Below, in pieces: positions 1 through 13,100 of a stretch of DNA of 64,000 nt. Below the pieces are notes generated by a model. That model was not told the origin of the DNA. It was given only the letters and a program-made list of their open reading frames with translations, and ran no database searches. Where the stretch lies: positions 186,001 to 250,000 of the forward strand of contig VZSF01008733.1 in the NCBI GenBank assembly GCA_013398295.1, given 5' to 3'. Source of the DNA: Chionis minor. Lineage: Eukaryota > Chordata > Aves > Charadriiformes > Chionididae. Numbering within the stretch: position 1 is the stretch's first letter; every line of letters starts with the position of its first letter. Made by a program: the position numbers and the translations under genes.

Positions 1-1436
1 GGCACTAACATGGGATATGGCGTGAACAGGCTTTCTATCTCCACAGCTGCCTTTCAAGGCGCTCTCTGGTATACTTGGAAGGGGACACAAAGTGAACAGC
101 AAGGTCTTCAGGACTGCTGCACTGGGAGCTGCAATGAACTGCTTGGTATTATCTGCAGAGCTCGCACATACTGATCTGATATTGCTCTCCTGTGGCAGGC
201 TCAATCTCAGGAGTGGATGATGCTGCTAATCAGCCCCTCCACCCTGATACTGCCTGGACCAGCACTTGAAGTGTGGGCACTTCTCCAGTAAGAGTTTGAC
301 AAGAGCTCAGCTTAAACTCCTGAAGCCAGACAGAATCCTCCCATCCCTTTGTCTGAAATACTGTTCCTTACAGGCTGTCCAGCTTCACTGCTCTCAGCTC
401 AGACTACCTGTTGAATGATTGCGGTAACTGCTGAAACCACTTTTTATTAGCCACTTTGAGCTACTCAGCTGCCTAAACAATAGTTTTGAATCTTTGATTT
501 GGGGATGGGATTACCAGGGAACTGCTTTGCCTTACCCTTGCTCGCAGTAGCTGCTCTATGAGGCTGTTTTCCTTTTATCTGGACAGGCTGATCTGCAATG
601 ATGCTCATCTTTTTGAAGGCCATGTCTCCAATGTTTCATCTCTCCTCTCCCACTCTCCGTTGCAAATTGGTGGCAATTCTGCAGACATGTCTAAATACTT
701 GTTTTAATAAAGCACATGAGCATTGTGTGGCAAACGAGGTTTTGCTAATGAAGCTCTTCTACACAGCCCCAAGTCAGAGTCAAAGAGCTTGCCATATGCA
801 CAATTTTTCTTAAAGTCAATGAAAGTCATCCAGAAACAGCAGAAGCAAATCAGACTGCTGAAACAAAAATAAAAGTTATCTGTTTCTTATTCATAAGGAG
901 GGGAGTCAGAGAAATTTGGTACTGAAATTATTATTAACCTGACTGTAGTTCCTAATGACAGCTACCTCTAGCTGCAGCAAAGGTCTGTGTTTTTGTGACA
1001 TGCAGCAGATCATTCCTGTTGGCAGCAGCAAGCTCTGACTGTCATGGCATTGGTAGGAAGGAGGCAGCTCTGTGAAGTCTGCTCAGTGCTAATTTAATGA
1101 GGTGCAGCTCAGTAGTGTGGTACAGGCCTTCAATCATAGTGAAAGGCAAGGAATTCTCTGCAGGCAAGCTGGAAGAATTTGGCTCTGACAACGGCTTACT
1201 CCAGCTAGGAGATTAATTTTCTCTGATGGGTTCCATGGAGACAAATGAACCAAAATGAGTAAACATATATTGCCCATTTGGCAACACATTTATCAATAGT
1301 GGTGATTTCCATTGCAAACCCAATGAGAGAAAGGCTGGAAACCGGTCTTCTACCCTGCTCCCCTTTTCCAGTCTGACAGTACTCCGTGGTGCCAAAGTAG
1401 CTTGTCCAGGGTGCGAAGAAAGGAGTTCCCGGGTTT

Positions 1437-1500
1437 TGTGGGGTTTTTTGTTTGGGTTTTTTTTTTGATTGTTTGTTTTATTCGTTTGGTTTTTTTTTTA
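1437..1500. repeat. T/G-rich low-complexity tract
   Basis: Long T runs are separated by short G-containing spacers such as TTTGGG and GTTTG. It may be an old retroposon tail, but no element body was recognised beside it. Confidence 0.7.
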
Positions 1501-3393
1501 AATCAAGTTGGGAAGAAGATCAGAATTCCTCCCGATGGTGATATTTAAAGAGTGGCTTTGGTTAAAGTGTGTAGGTTGTCTTATTTGTACCTGCTCTGTC
1601 TAGGTGCATCTGTGGAACACTAATCTTTTCTGCTCTGTCTGGTCTAGTAGCGTCCCTGGATGTAGGCATACTCTTTTCTTCCCCTTCCCAGCAAGACCTA
1701 GTTCTTCAAGTACCCTACTCCTCCCTGGCTGTCTTGGCTCTGGTGTACATGAAGTAGGCAGCAGCTCTGTGTCCATTCTGCTACCCTGGCATATTTGCTG
1801 ACCTGTCCCATCCTCGCCTGTCCTGCCAAAAGTATGCAAAATGCACTTATCCTGCAAATAGTGTTTAAAAAAATGTGGTATTGCATGACATGTGATGTTC
1901 ACCCCTGTCATCAACAGTTAAGCTTTGTATTCCTGTAGTACTAAAATATCACCCAGAACTGAAACATGCAGTCAATATGACAGGACAGCGTAAACTGAGG
2001 AGAGGAGCTGGTGCACTTCTAGCCTCCAAAGGTGAAGCTTATATGGCTCCAGAAGCAAATTTCCCAAAGCCATGGTTGTATCCCAGAGTCTGTTAATATG
2101 TAGTGGCCTGTAGCTAACTAAAAGTCATGCATCAAGCATGCAGCTGTGTGTCCTGCTGTCTTACTGTGCTGAGAGGGGTTCTCACTGCTTGAAGATGTAT
2201 ACTTCAGGTGATCAGGCTGGTGTTTGATTTCTTCTTCAGGAACTCGGTGAGGGAATTGATGAAGGGGGAAAGGAGAGAACATTGAGAATCTGGCCCCTCA
2301 TTTGCAGGGCACAGCAGCATATAGTGACTTAGGAGCATCAGCAGAAAATTAGTCTAACTCAAGTCAAGCTGCAGATTAGCATTTTAGATTCTGTGTCTAA
2401 TTTGTTTGAGATCTATGGAAGTGTAACAGTGTCTGACACTCATTTTTGAAAATGTGAGAAAAAAATTTTTTTAACCTTTTGATCTACTGTTCATGTCTCT
2501 TTCAAGGAACTTGATCAGTAGCTTTATAATAATTTTGCAAAGCTCAAAGCAGAGGAGGTACCTGGCACCAATATGGTCTGTAGCTCCCTCTGAAAAGGGA
2601 CTTACTAAGTAACGTCTTCCGGCGGAGCTTTAGTTTCAGGAAAAGGTATAGCACATAATTCAGAGCTGTTAAAATGACAGTAGAGAAAAAAGTTAACCAC
2701 AACCTTAAAACCCTCTACTGCCCTTAAAATTTTTCTACTTTGTTTCATTACAGCAAATTTTTCACTCATGTTAATTAATCTGGGTATAGTTCACACCTAA
2801 TTGTTGTATCCTAAAACAAGTTAAACTGACATGAATGATCTAGATGATGTCACTGATCTAAAGCTTCAGGCACTCATTTTAGCATCTCTTTGTTTCAACA
2901 TTTCTTAGTCCTTGCTCTAGATTTTTAAGTTTTGATTAATACATTGTTTCAGAGAGAGCAGGCTTTCGGTGGTATTTCTTCACCTAGCTGTGGGAGTTGA
3001 GTATGCAGATCTCAGACTGTTGGACACTTTTGCACACCCTCTCTAACAAGAGAAGAGAAAGTAATTAAATTCCTCATAGTAATGGAGTTAGGCCAGGACT
3101 CAGTCTTTTAGTCAAACTAGTATCCTATCCATGTCCATGGAGTCCCTCAGAATGCACTAATGCAGTATTTTCTTCGCTTTCTTCCTCATTAATAACAATA
3201 TCAAACATATGATATATTTCTGCCCTGCATCGTATTTCAGAATGATAACAGAAATTTAGAAAATACTGAGTGAAAATACAGAAAATAGTCCAGTCCTCAC
3301 CCTGTGGGAATAATTGTCTAGTCTGTGGAATTGATTTTTCTACCTAAAATTGAAATGTAGCCAAATTCCTTCTGGCTCTTTGCAATTTAAATT

Positions 3394-3422
3394 TATATAT
3401 ATATATGTCTCTCTGTGTGTGT
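3394..3422. repeat. AT then GT microsatellite
   Basis: A (TA)n run of about 13 bases is followed by TCTCTC and a short (TG)n run. Confidence 0.75.
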
Positions 3423-6400
3423 ACGCCCCCACATGAGCTCTACTTTTCTGTCTTCTGGACAGCTTACTATTGACGTTTCTGCAAAGATAATATTAGTCTC
3501 TCTACATATAGCTCTGAAGCGAAACACTAACACATTCTGCTGTGATAGCAGTTTTTCTTCCCCTCTCAGGGAAGGTAAGAATGTATTTGCCTAAATTCGA
3601 AATTCAATGTGCATTTTATTAAATCTCCTTCTGACACAAAATTCCTCAAGGTTTTGCATGAAGCTGTTGCTAATCTTCTGTAAAAGTCTTGCAAATAAAC
3701 AGTTATGGAAATTTTTTTCAAACTCCCCTGATTGTGGCACAACACTGTTGGCAAATGCTGCTCCAAGACTAGGCAAAAAAAAACCCAAAACAAAACACCC
3801 CACCAGTCTGAGTCTCCTTAAAAACATGTACATCAGCAGCATGAACTGATTTCTTGAACAACATAAATGCCTTCACCGATGGCGGTCCCTGCAGTCAATA
3901 CAGCTCTTCTCAAGTGTGGTGAAGTCCTTTTGGAGAATGCCCAGACAGGCTGTGCTGATGAAACTCAAACCTACACTCTAGATATTAGCTAAGCTGTCGC
4001 TATTTCTTGCCAAGTATGTTACCATAAACTGCCATGGGACTGAAAGCGTTTGTCAGATTCTATTTGGTTAATTACGCTATTTGACCATATTGCTTTACAG
4101 GTTAATAAAAGGGTATGTAGTCTGAAAGTAGTTCTTCAGAAAAGTTACATCTTTTAAAAGTATTTTGAACTCAAGTTCTTTACTTCAGTGGATGGCAGCC
4201 TATTGTGGTATTTTGCAATACATAATGAGGAGTCTATTCTTGTGGCTAGACTAGTGTGGTCAGTTCAGCCGGCACCCTTAATGAATATGTCCTTCTGTTT
4301 TAATAGTTACCTTCATTAGTCTGTTCAAAAGCTTAAAACATTTGTGTGGTTTAATTTCAGACTGCACATCATTCATTCTATACCATTTCTTAAGTATATG
4401 AATTGGTACTTCTGCTGGAATGTTAATTGACCCTCTCTAGTGAATAAGCTGAGGTTTATAAATAAGGACAAGACTGACAAAACAACTGGGGCTTTGGTCT
4501 TCTTTAGACATGTTTTCAAAAAAAGAAAGAGATTGAGAGACCTAGGAAATTGTAGAGCATTTTAGTGTATTCTTTGCCTGTTGTCCTGCGAATTCATTGT
4601 CTCAAGCCCTTTTATGACTTAGATATCTCCCATCCACTGAGTTTATCCCATTAGTTCCTTTGCTTTCTTTTTTTTAAAAAAAAAATCCCTCACATGCTAT
4701 CAGCATGTATTACTATGCTGTGCTATAATGAGTTGCAGAAGTAGTAACTGTAAGACCATACATGTCTTCATTTTCTTTTTTTTATTTATTTCTACTTTAT
4801 TTTTCATATTGCTTGTCCTTGGGTGGACTTGGAATGTTGTGAACAGTACACAGCTGTGGTTGTTAAGAAGCATTCTTCACCTCACTGCCTTTACATTGCA
4901 GCTACTTCAGGGTCTTACTAAACCTGTCAGTAATGCGGGTAATTTGGAGCTCATGTTCATATTCCATCCATTTTTTTCCTCTCCTTATTGCAAGTGTCAT
5001 AACTCTAGGACTTCTTGGAGTCTTCCTGACCAAGCAAGCCTCACAGGTTACTCTCTCCTGGGAAGAAGCACCACTCGCTTCATGTGTGTGCTCAGAGGTG
5101 GGAAGGCGGCTCCTCTCCAAGGACCATCGACTCACCTTTGTTCCCCTGTCCAAGGTGCTGACGCAGGAGCCGGTTTATGGGTCATTGCCTGCAATGGAGA
5201 TAAATCCTCATTCCAGACCCATTTCCCTCGGGTCTGGGCGTCCTCTGCCCTACCCTGTCTTACCCCTATCCTTGGATACTTAAGATGTTGAGAGAATGAT
5301 ACCAGAGGTCTTGGAAAAAATGCAGTTTTCTGTAACGTTAGCTGCCCTCAAGGCTAAACCAGCTGAATTTGTCGTTCAGTGCTACCAGCTGCAGGTAACT
5401 GCAGCTAATGGGGTTCTAAACCTATTTCTGAAGAGTTTGCTCATTGCTAGATTGAACAAGATAGGTGAAGAGTCCCTTCAAGATAACTGCTTCTTTATGG
5501 TCTTCAGCATGAATGAAGCCCTGCCATGTGAAATAATCGGTATGTAAGTTTCAAAGCTGGTCATAAAAATAGAGGCTCTCGGAGAGCACTTCAATAAAAA
5601 TGATAACGAGCCCTTTTAGTGCTTTTTGCTTGGCATTTCATCATAATCAAACCCCTTGTTCATTGAAAACTTTAACAGGAAAAAGATCAAATTGATCCAA
5701 AAGAAAATTTTGGCTATTTTAGGGGAAATGCTTTTTCTTCAGGGCATCTGAATTTATCTGAAATCCAGAGGTACTTTATGGGAGTGGCAAAAAAGGTGTT
5801 TTGTGGCAAAATATCTCTTCAGTGGATTGAGTGTCTTGGCCAAATTTATCCAGTGAGACTTACTGAAGAGGTCCTACCCTGAGGAAGTGTTGAATTCGTT
5901 CCTTTTGACAAGGGAATACATCAAGGCTAGATCCCAAATCAATTATCTTGGATTTTTTTATTGGCCATCCAGTCTATATAGTTGGCAGGACTCTTTGCAG
6001 AGGTAGAGCAAAACTCTTTAAAGTAACATCCACACACTGATTCTGATCCAATAGAAGAAAGTACAATGTATGTCATATTAAAACTGAGTTAATACAAATT
6101 TTGTAGATTTGTCACTTCTGATCTCAGCCTACAGAATTAGTCAGGCATTTAGCATCAGTCAAAGAGAATTTGTTGTAGAATTTATCTATATGTTTTAATG
6201 GCAAATTAAGGAACATAGACAAACTGTGCTTTTCCTCTTCCCTGAATGTCATGGGTAGAGTGGGCGGGGGCAATATCCTTTATTCTTTCAGCCAAACAGT
6301 TTTGATTTTACAGTTGAGGCTGCATCACATATCTTGTGCCAACTTCATGCTGTGTTAACGTAATTTACCAAGCACACAATGCTAAGAAAGAATGACACAC

Positions 6401-9400
6401 TCCAGAAGAAAATCAGCTCCTTCCTCGTTTCTGCAAACGGAGTTGCAAAGCACAGTTTATTTTAAAATGAAAATAAGTCATTTACTTTTGTTCCTTCAAG
6501 CAACAAATTAATTACTGGAGAAGGAGGTAGTTGCACAACAGGATTAACCTTCGCCTATGTAGACAGAAGAGCAGCAAATCAGGGTGACAGAAATGCTATG
6601 AGGAAAATGGTAATGGAGGCAGCAGATAACCCTTTTTCCTACCGATGCATTTGCATCAGAGTAATCTCATAATTCTCTATTGTTGGCTGGAATTGCATCA
6701 AACAGAATATTGACATGAAGTATGTTCACTACTCCCTCCATAAGAGAGATGGGGAATTGCATCAGGCACATAACAGTGTAAGAGCTAACTTCCTGCAGTA
6801 ACTGTATGGCCCTTCTTACTTGGTTACTAGACCTGAATACCTCAAAGGCAGACATCCAACTTGCATAGTATATTTCATACACTTTTCTTCAAGGGAAGAC
6901 ATTTTAGCCTAATGCTAGGTGGTGGGTCATTTTCTGAAGTAAAGAATGAAAAATAGTAGCTGCTGCAATTTTATCCTTCCTATTGTTGTTAGAAAGACTG
7001 CTTTGTCAGTGGTAGGGCTTGAAATGAGGCCACTGGAGAGTCCTGTAGAGTCTAGTTGTTTTCCTGGGGCACTGGAAAACCTTTAAGGTGTAACAAGTGA
7101 CTTATTCAACTTTTTTTTTTCCCCCCCTCACAGCAGCGAGCTACACAGCTTAATCAGGTTTTATATGGAATTTTAAAAAAAATCCCAACTAAAAACAACC
7201 TGTAAAACAATTGGGACTGTTTGTTCAATGAGGTCTTGTTCCAAGTGAGAGCAGTGTCTGTTAAACACCCACACTTCCTACATGCACAGTACAAATGGCA
7301 CATGACAACTGTTGGGGAATACTTAATCTACCTCATCTATGGTGCCCATCTAACACTGCATGTTGTCTTCTAGTACATTATGGACTGCTTTTCTATTACA
7401 GTACTTAAGAATTGATGTATCCAGATGGCCCAAAACAGTAGGAGTCAGCCTTATGGAGACTTTCTGAGGGTAGGAGCAGGAGAGTTATCTGTACACACGC
7501 CTGAACAACAAACAGCCAAGACATTATTTCCTGAGGCATGTTTTCTCTCCACAGGAGAGTCAATCCAGTGACCTATTAAGGGCAATGTTGCCTTCATGAC
7601 GGAACAGGATAGTCAGGAAAGTGGTGGTTGCTGTTTAGGCAGGCTGCGTTCAGCCAGGGAGTTTCACTGGCAGGTCTGAAATATGTCTTCACTTCAGACA
7701 TGGTGTTATGACTTTGAGTTAACATTCCATACTCCCTAGCCAGACCTATAGTCTTCTGTTGGGATAGTCTCCCTGCTGTGGTCTACCCTTTAATGAGAAA
7801 CTTTCTTCACTGTTTCCCTACCTGCAAAGAGGAAAAAGGGCAGAAAATTACTGTCCTCCTTTTTTTTTTGTATTACCCGTGTCCATTTCAGTCTCCAAAC
7901 CTAAATATGTTAAATGTTTTAGGCTAATTGAAGTATCTATAGAACTTGTTCAATGTGTGTACCTGAAAGCTTACCTCCCAGCAGTATGTCTGTGAGACTA
8001 AATCTTGTCTAAATCTCAGCATTTTCAGCAAATTGTTATGTGTATTTTATAATCTTTAAAGGACTGTAAAGGAAAGGAAAAATCACTGTGCTGCAGAAAT
8101 ACCGGCTTATTATATGCATATCAGCTGGTAGTCCACCTTCCAGTTCTTTCCTGAGCTGTGGATTAGACATTTGGTACACAGCAACAGGGACTCTCTGAAT
8201 GGTGTGTCAGAATCGATGGCTGCCTGGCAGCCTGCTGTAATCTCCGCTCTGGAAAAATTACCAACAGTTCCTCTCTACTGATGTGAAAAATACATCCTTT
8301 CAGCTTTAACAGCTATAAACTGGAGCTGTCCTGGTGTCAGGCAGGTTCAGACTCAAGAGCTGGTGGCAGGACAGAGTTGATAGCAGTGGAAAACCATCTT
8401 GCTATCTGTCATTTCTGATGCAAACCCTCTCAGTTTGGTGTCAGCCCTATGTGATGCTAAATTCCATGAGCAAAGAGCGGAATTTGGCTGTCATCATTCT
8501 GTGTGTCTGAAAGGTGGTTTCAAAGCTCTATCCCAGCACAAAAACCAAGTAGTGCACAGAACGTACTCAGTAGAGCTGGTCTAGAAATAGAGCTTTCAAC
8601 CCTGGAAAGCTTAAACTTTTCAAAATTAGATTCTCCTTTGGTCCGGGGAGACAGAAATGTACTGAAAGAAAACACGTCCTGAAAGTCTTGAAATCAGAAA
8701 CATTGAATTCTTTTGATCAGAAATTACATCTTTCATTCTGATGAAGGAAAATGAAAGGGTTGACACTTCAAGTCTTCCCAAATACAAGATTAAAAACCTG
8801 TACTTTCAACCTCTTCTGCGAATTTGCTGTAGTTTTAATGCAAGACTGTTTCTTTCTATCCAGGCTTCCCCCTAAATTTTGGTTGTTAAAAATCTCCAGG
8901 TTCCTAATGTTTTGTTGTATCACATGTGAAAATTCAGAAACAATTTAGGATCAAGGTTGAGATTGTTGCCAGGAAGAAGTGGAAAGACTTTGCTGTTGGT
9001 GGTGTGTTTTGGTGGTTTATGTTCTGTGAAGTGGATTGGGGGACAGGGATTTCTTTTGGTATGTGCTGTAATAATGATTATAGTGAGTCAACTAGAGATT
9101 CACTGAGGATTAAGTTCTGGGTGAACTGTGTGTTTCCCAATATTGTTTCTACCTTTATTTCTCTAGAATCACCACTCATTTAGTATAGCTGATAATGTCA
9201 GATCAGGAAAAGTTGTTAGCACCCTTCTTTTCAGGGCTAAAGTGTGATTTCAGTAGTTCATAGGAGCCTCAGAGCTAGAATACCAACTGAGTATTATCTG
9301 ATGTTCATGAAAATACCCACATTATTTACAAATAAGGACAGAGACCTTTTTCTGGAATGAGGTAGAAAACTGCCAGATCCTGTGGTGCGTGTTTGAGTAA

Positions 9401-9534
9401 GCTGTGGGATATCCCAGGGAAGGAAAAGGATATAAAGGTGAAAATCTGACCCTTGTGTTCTTGAGGTTTTTTTTCATACCACGCACACCACATCCCTACC
9501 CTTCTATCTTTTGCCCTGACTTCTCTCCACCTCC

Positions 9535-9633
9535 AGACCCCCGGGGCACTGCCTGCACCCCCCACCTGCCCATTGCCCCCCACTCAAACTCTGCCCCCCA
9601 TACACACACTGTCCTGCACCCCTCTCCCACCCC
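9535..9633. repeat. C-rich low-complexity tract next to the LTR
   Basis: About 100 bases with runs of C at 9558-9563, 9576-9581, 9594-9599, 9619-9622 and 9630-9633. Several follow a CTGC or TTGC lead and are spaced about 18 bases apart, suggesting a decayed short tandem repeat. It abuts the truncated 5' side of the LTR. Confidence 0.6.
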
Positions 9634-9645
9634 AATCTCCCTCCT

Positions 9646-10165
9646 GTGTATTGGTTCTCTGCTGGAAACAGTGTTCATAATACAGGGATGTTTTGTTACT
9701 GCTCAGCAGTGCTTAAACAGCAACAAGGCCTTTTGTGCTTCTTGAGTCACCTGCCAGCAAGTAGATTGGAGGTGAATGGAAAGTTGGGAGGGGACACAGC
9801 TGACCAAAGGGATATTCCATATGAGGTCATGCTCAGCCAGAAAACTAGGAAGGAGGTTGGTGGGGGGATATGGCTTGGGGATTGGCTGGGTATTGATCAG
9901 TTGGTGGGGAGCAATTGTTTTCATTTGCATCACTTGTCTTTCTTGGGTTTTATTTCTCTCACATTGTTTCTTTTTTTTGCTCTTTTCCTTACAAGATGTT
10001 GTGGTGTTGTGGTGGTGGTTGTTGTTTCTTTTTAATAAACTTTTTTTATCTCAGCCCACATCTTTTCTCACTTTTGCCCTCTGATTCTCTTCCCCACCCT
10101 ACTGAAGCAGGGAGTGAGTGAATAGCTGCCTGGTGCTAAGCTGCTGGCTAAGTTAAACCATGACA
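9646..10165 (+). mobile_element. Avian endogenous retrovirus LTR fragment (solo)
   Basis: The 3' end, from the AATAAA signal through CTCAGCCCACATC, TCACTTTTGCC, a GGGAGTGAGTGAATAG stretch and GGTGCTAAGCTGCTGGCTAA to TTAAACCATGACA, matches a very common bird ERV LTR class that I believe is ERVL-like. The upstream half also matches: CTGGAAACAGTGTTCATAA, the GCTCAGCAGTGCTTA block and AAGGGATATTCCATATGAG. The first 60 or so bases of such LTRs, including the initial TG, are not visible; a C-rich tract abuts instead. No primer-binding site or viral internal sequence follows 10165, so this is a solo or truncated LTR with no coding capacity. Family name is from memory. Confidence 0.88.
10034..10039 (+). 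terminator. Polyadenylation signal of the ERV LTR
   Basis: AATAAA lies in the R region position expected for this LTR class, just before the conserved CTCAGCCCA block. It is on the same strand as SYN3 and could terminate passing transcripts. Confidence 0.7.
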
Positions 10166-13100
10166 AAAGATTAGTTGCAAGCCCTCCCTGGCTAATGCTT
10201 TGGGGTCTCCATGTTATTCCTGCCATCTTGATACGCCATCCTTGTTCTTCATTGCTGCTTTATAGTGCCTTTTGCTTCGCAAGCAGCAGTGCTCGTGCTG
10301 TGCAGCCACACCTGTCTCCCAGCCTCGGGGAAGTAACTCTGCCAAAGACAAAGCGCGAAACAGCCACAGCACAATCTACAGCAATTCTGCCACTGCTACA
10401 GGCAGCCGCTTTCTCAAGGGTGAAGGGCTGGGGTGACAACAGGCTGCTGCACAGTCCAGTCAGACTAAGCTGCTGTTCTCTGGAGACTCGGTGCAGGAAA
10501 AGCTGATATACATTTCACATTGCCAATGGCTCTTCACAAGGGATCTGTGCTCTGATTTTAGCAGAAAAAGGTGTCAGTCACAGGCAGCCATGTGTCACTG
10601 CGCACAGCTATTTGGCAAGTGTCTTGCTTACACAAGTAGAGGCGTGTTTCTTGCCTTGTCGTCTTGATGCCCGAACAATCAGGGGTTCAAGTTACAAAGG
10701 CCTTTTGACATCAAAGCAAGATGACAGCTCGATTTCTACCAGCACTGTATTTCAGCTGTGTTACTAGCTGAAAATGGCTTGCAGGCCAAGAGATGTATAG
10801 AGGGGCCTGCATTAAATGAACCAGGTGTTGAAACCTTTGCTTTAAGGTGGTGAATTAGATAGCCAGAGGATCTAAGCTGCTCACCCAATACGTTGGTAGA
10901 ACAGCCCATCCAGCCTACTAAGTATTGCCTGTTGCAGGCAGCAAAGTACAACTGCAACACTTGCTGGCAGGAGGAGCAAGGAGTGCAGGGCTATGCTCCT
11001 GCACAGAGCAAAGATGGAACCTCCAGGGCCACACAGTCATCTGCTAAGGACATCTATATACTAACATGCCTCTTCGCTTTCCCTGCTTCATGTCAAATTA
11101 CTTTGCAGGGTGGTAAGTAACATTGTGCAGTGTCTCTTACCTTAATGACAAGCCCTGCACAGGAAGCCTTGTGTGTATGTAGGATTCGGATAGCGGATTA
11201 CTGATAGCACAGAGGTGAGGAAAGGTGCAAACACCACAACAGTCAATGCAGAATACTAGAATAACCTAAAATAAGCTCACATTGGGACAAGCGCAGACAA
11301 TTCCTGAGACCCTGTGCTGCCGGATCAATACAAAATCTTCAGCCTCTAAGTCATGACAAGAAAAATCAAGTTTATGGCATGACAGAACAAATCTTGGAGG
11401 CAATAGGGGGGGAAAAAAATCCCACGTGACGTGTGCTGATGAGTGTCAACATTGCTTTCTAATGGGACCATCTCTGTAATCTAGTCAAACAGGTTTAGTG
11501 TGTTTCTTTTCTATCAGCTCAGTTGGGCCTCATTATTTCTGCTTACAAAAATCTCATAAACAAGAATGTAAGTGTGTCTTCTATGTTTGCACAACCCATT
11601 TGCAATTGCCTTATTAAACCCACTCATTTTTTCCCTTTTTTCTAATATTGGCTGCAATGCGGCTTGCATGGCCAGAGAATGAATGTCTTGCAAAAGCTTA
11701 GGTGCTCATCAAAATTGCTTTCTGAACCACAGCGGACCTTCAATTTTATCAAATCCCTCTTCTTGTGTGCTGGGAGCACTCCAAATAAAAAGACTAATCT
11801 GTTTTTCACAAACAATTCTCATGATGAATAGCAAAATGACATTTCATTGCAGGAACTGTTAATGAAAGAGCTTTGCACAATACAAAGAGAAACAAGTACT
11901 TTGTGCATTCTGCTCGACCCAACTTTGACTGCATCCACACAACAAAGCCAATCCAAAGATTTGAGGAATAGTGAGGTTTGAAGCGCTGGCACCTTCATGC
12001 CTGGAAGCTTGGCTAGGGAAACCTCAGTGTTTGAAATTGGGCAGGAGCCTGGTTGGCTGAACAATGCAATTTTGTTCATGACAAACAGACTATCTGTTTC
12101 ATTAACCAGTAATGAGACTTCTAAAGCATCCCTGGTCGTTGCTGTGACCCAGGATAAACATTTGGTAATGCTGAAACTACTAACATTTGAGGAAACAGTG
12201 GGTGAGAACTGATGTGGCTGTGCTGCTCCCAGCAGGCTCTGCTGCCTGACAAGGGGATGCACAAAACCAAAGGAACAGAAAATGCTCTGTTCATTGTGAG
12301 TGATGGGTGGAAAAGCGGTTCAATTCCCAAGGAAGAGAACTACAATACTTAGAAAAAACTACATGGGAAAAGGAGACTAGCCAGCAGCCTGGGCTGTAAG
12401 AACTAGGTTCAGTAACTCACAAGATCAAACATCTGTGTCACTGCAGAAAACATGGTTAGCCTTCCTGTTCTTCTGTTGGATTTTACTTTGCTTTTTGTTT
12501 TTTCTGTTTGTCTTAGAGTCTGGGAGAGGTAGGAGCTACCACAATTTCATGCGGCCATTTAAAATGCTTCTGCTAGGCTATGTAAAGAGTGGTGGTGTTG
12601 CTGGCACAGGAGAGATGGTGTTCAGCAGAAAGGAATTGAGATTTGTCCCAGCACTTCTGCCCATCTGACTTCCTCATGCTCACTTGCCAGGAGGCAGAGA
12701 CCTGTGGCCTCGGAGTTGTCAAGAAACTCCCACACTCACACACCCTTAACAGATCAATAGAGCCTTAGCATAAAGCAATCACAGCAAATTGGAACAAGAA
12801 AAACCTTGCCAGTGAGTCAGCAACAGTTGGGAATGGGGGAGGAGGAAATCCAAGCTATAAAGTATAGCAAGGGGTTTGCATGGGGTTACCCAGAAGGTTG
12901 TTTGTGCATGTTAGTATTACAAATAGCAAATGCTAACAAAGCTGGAGAGTGTTGCTTTGGGTACTAGTGTAACTGGGCTTAAATGTTTGGAGTAACCCTA
13001 TGGCAAGTGCATCAGAATGGTTTCCCAAGGTCCTGCTCTATAAACACAATTTAAGCTGCTCAGAGGAAAGTCCTGGTTGACTCTGAAAGCTGTTGATATT

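Larger units (their letters stand above)
1..9534. other. Non-coding upstream region, nothing gene-like
   Basis: Open frames up to 187 codons occur (4728-5291 on the + strand) but none resembles a known protein, and they overlap open frames on the opposite strand. A T-rich tract at 1437-1500, an AT/GT microsatellite at 3394-3422 and a T10C7 tract at 7111-7127 are the only structured features noted. Confidence 0.6.

Noticed and set aside
4728..5291. 187-codon + strand open frame
   Set aside because: It begins with an ATG but its translation is low-complexity and Phe-rich at the start, resembles no family, and overlaps other frames on both strands.
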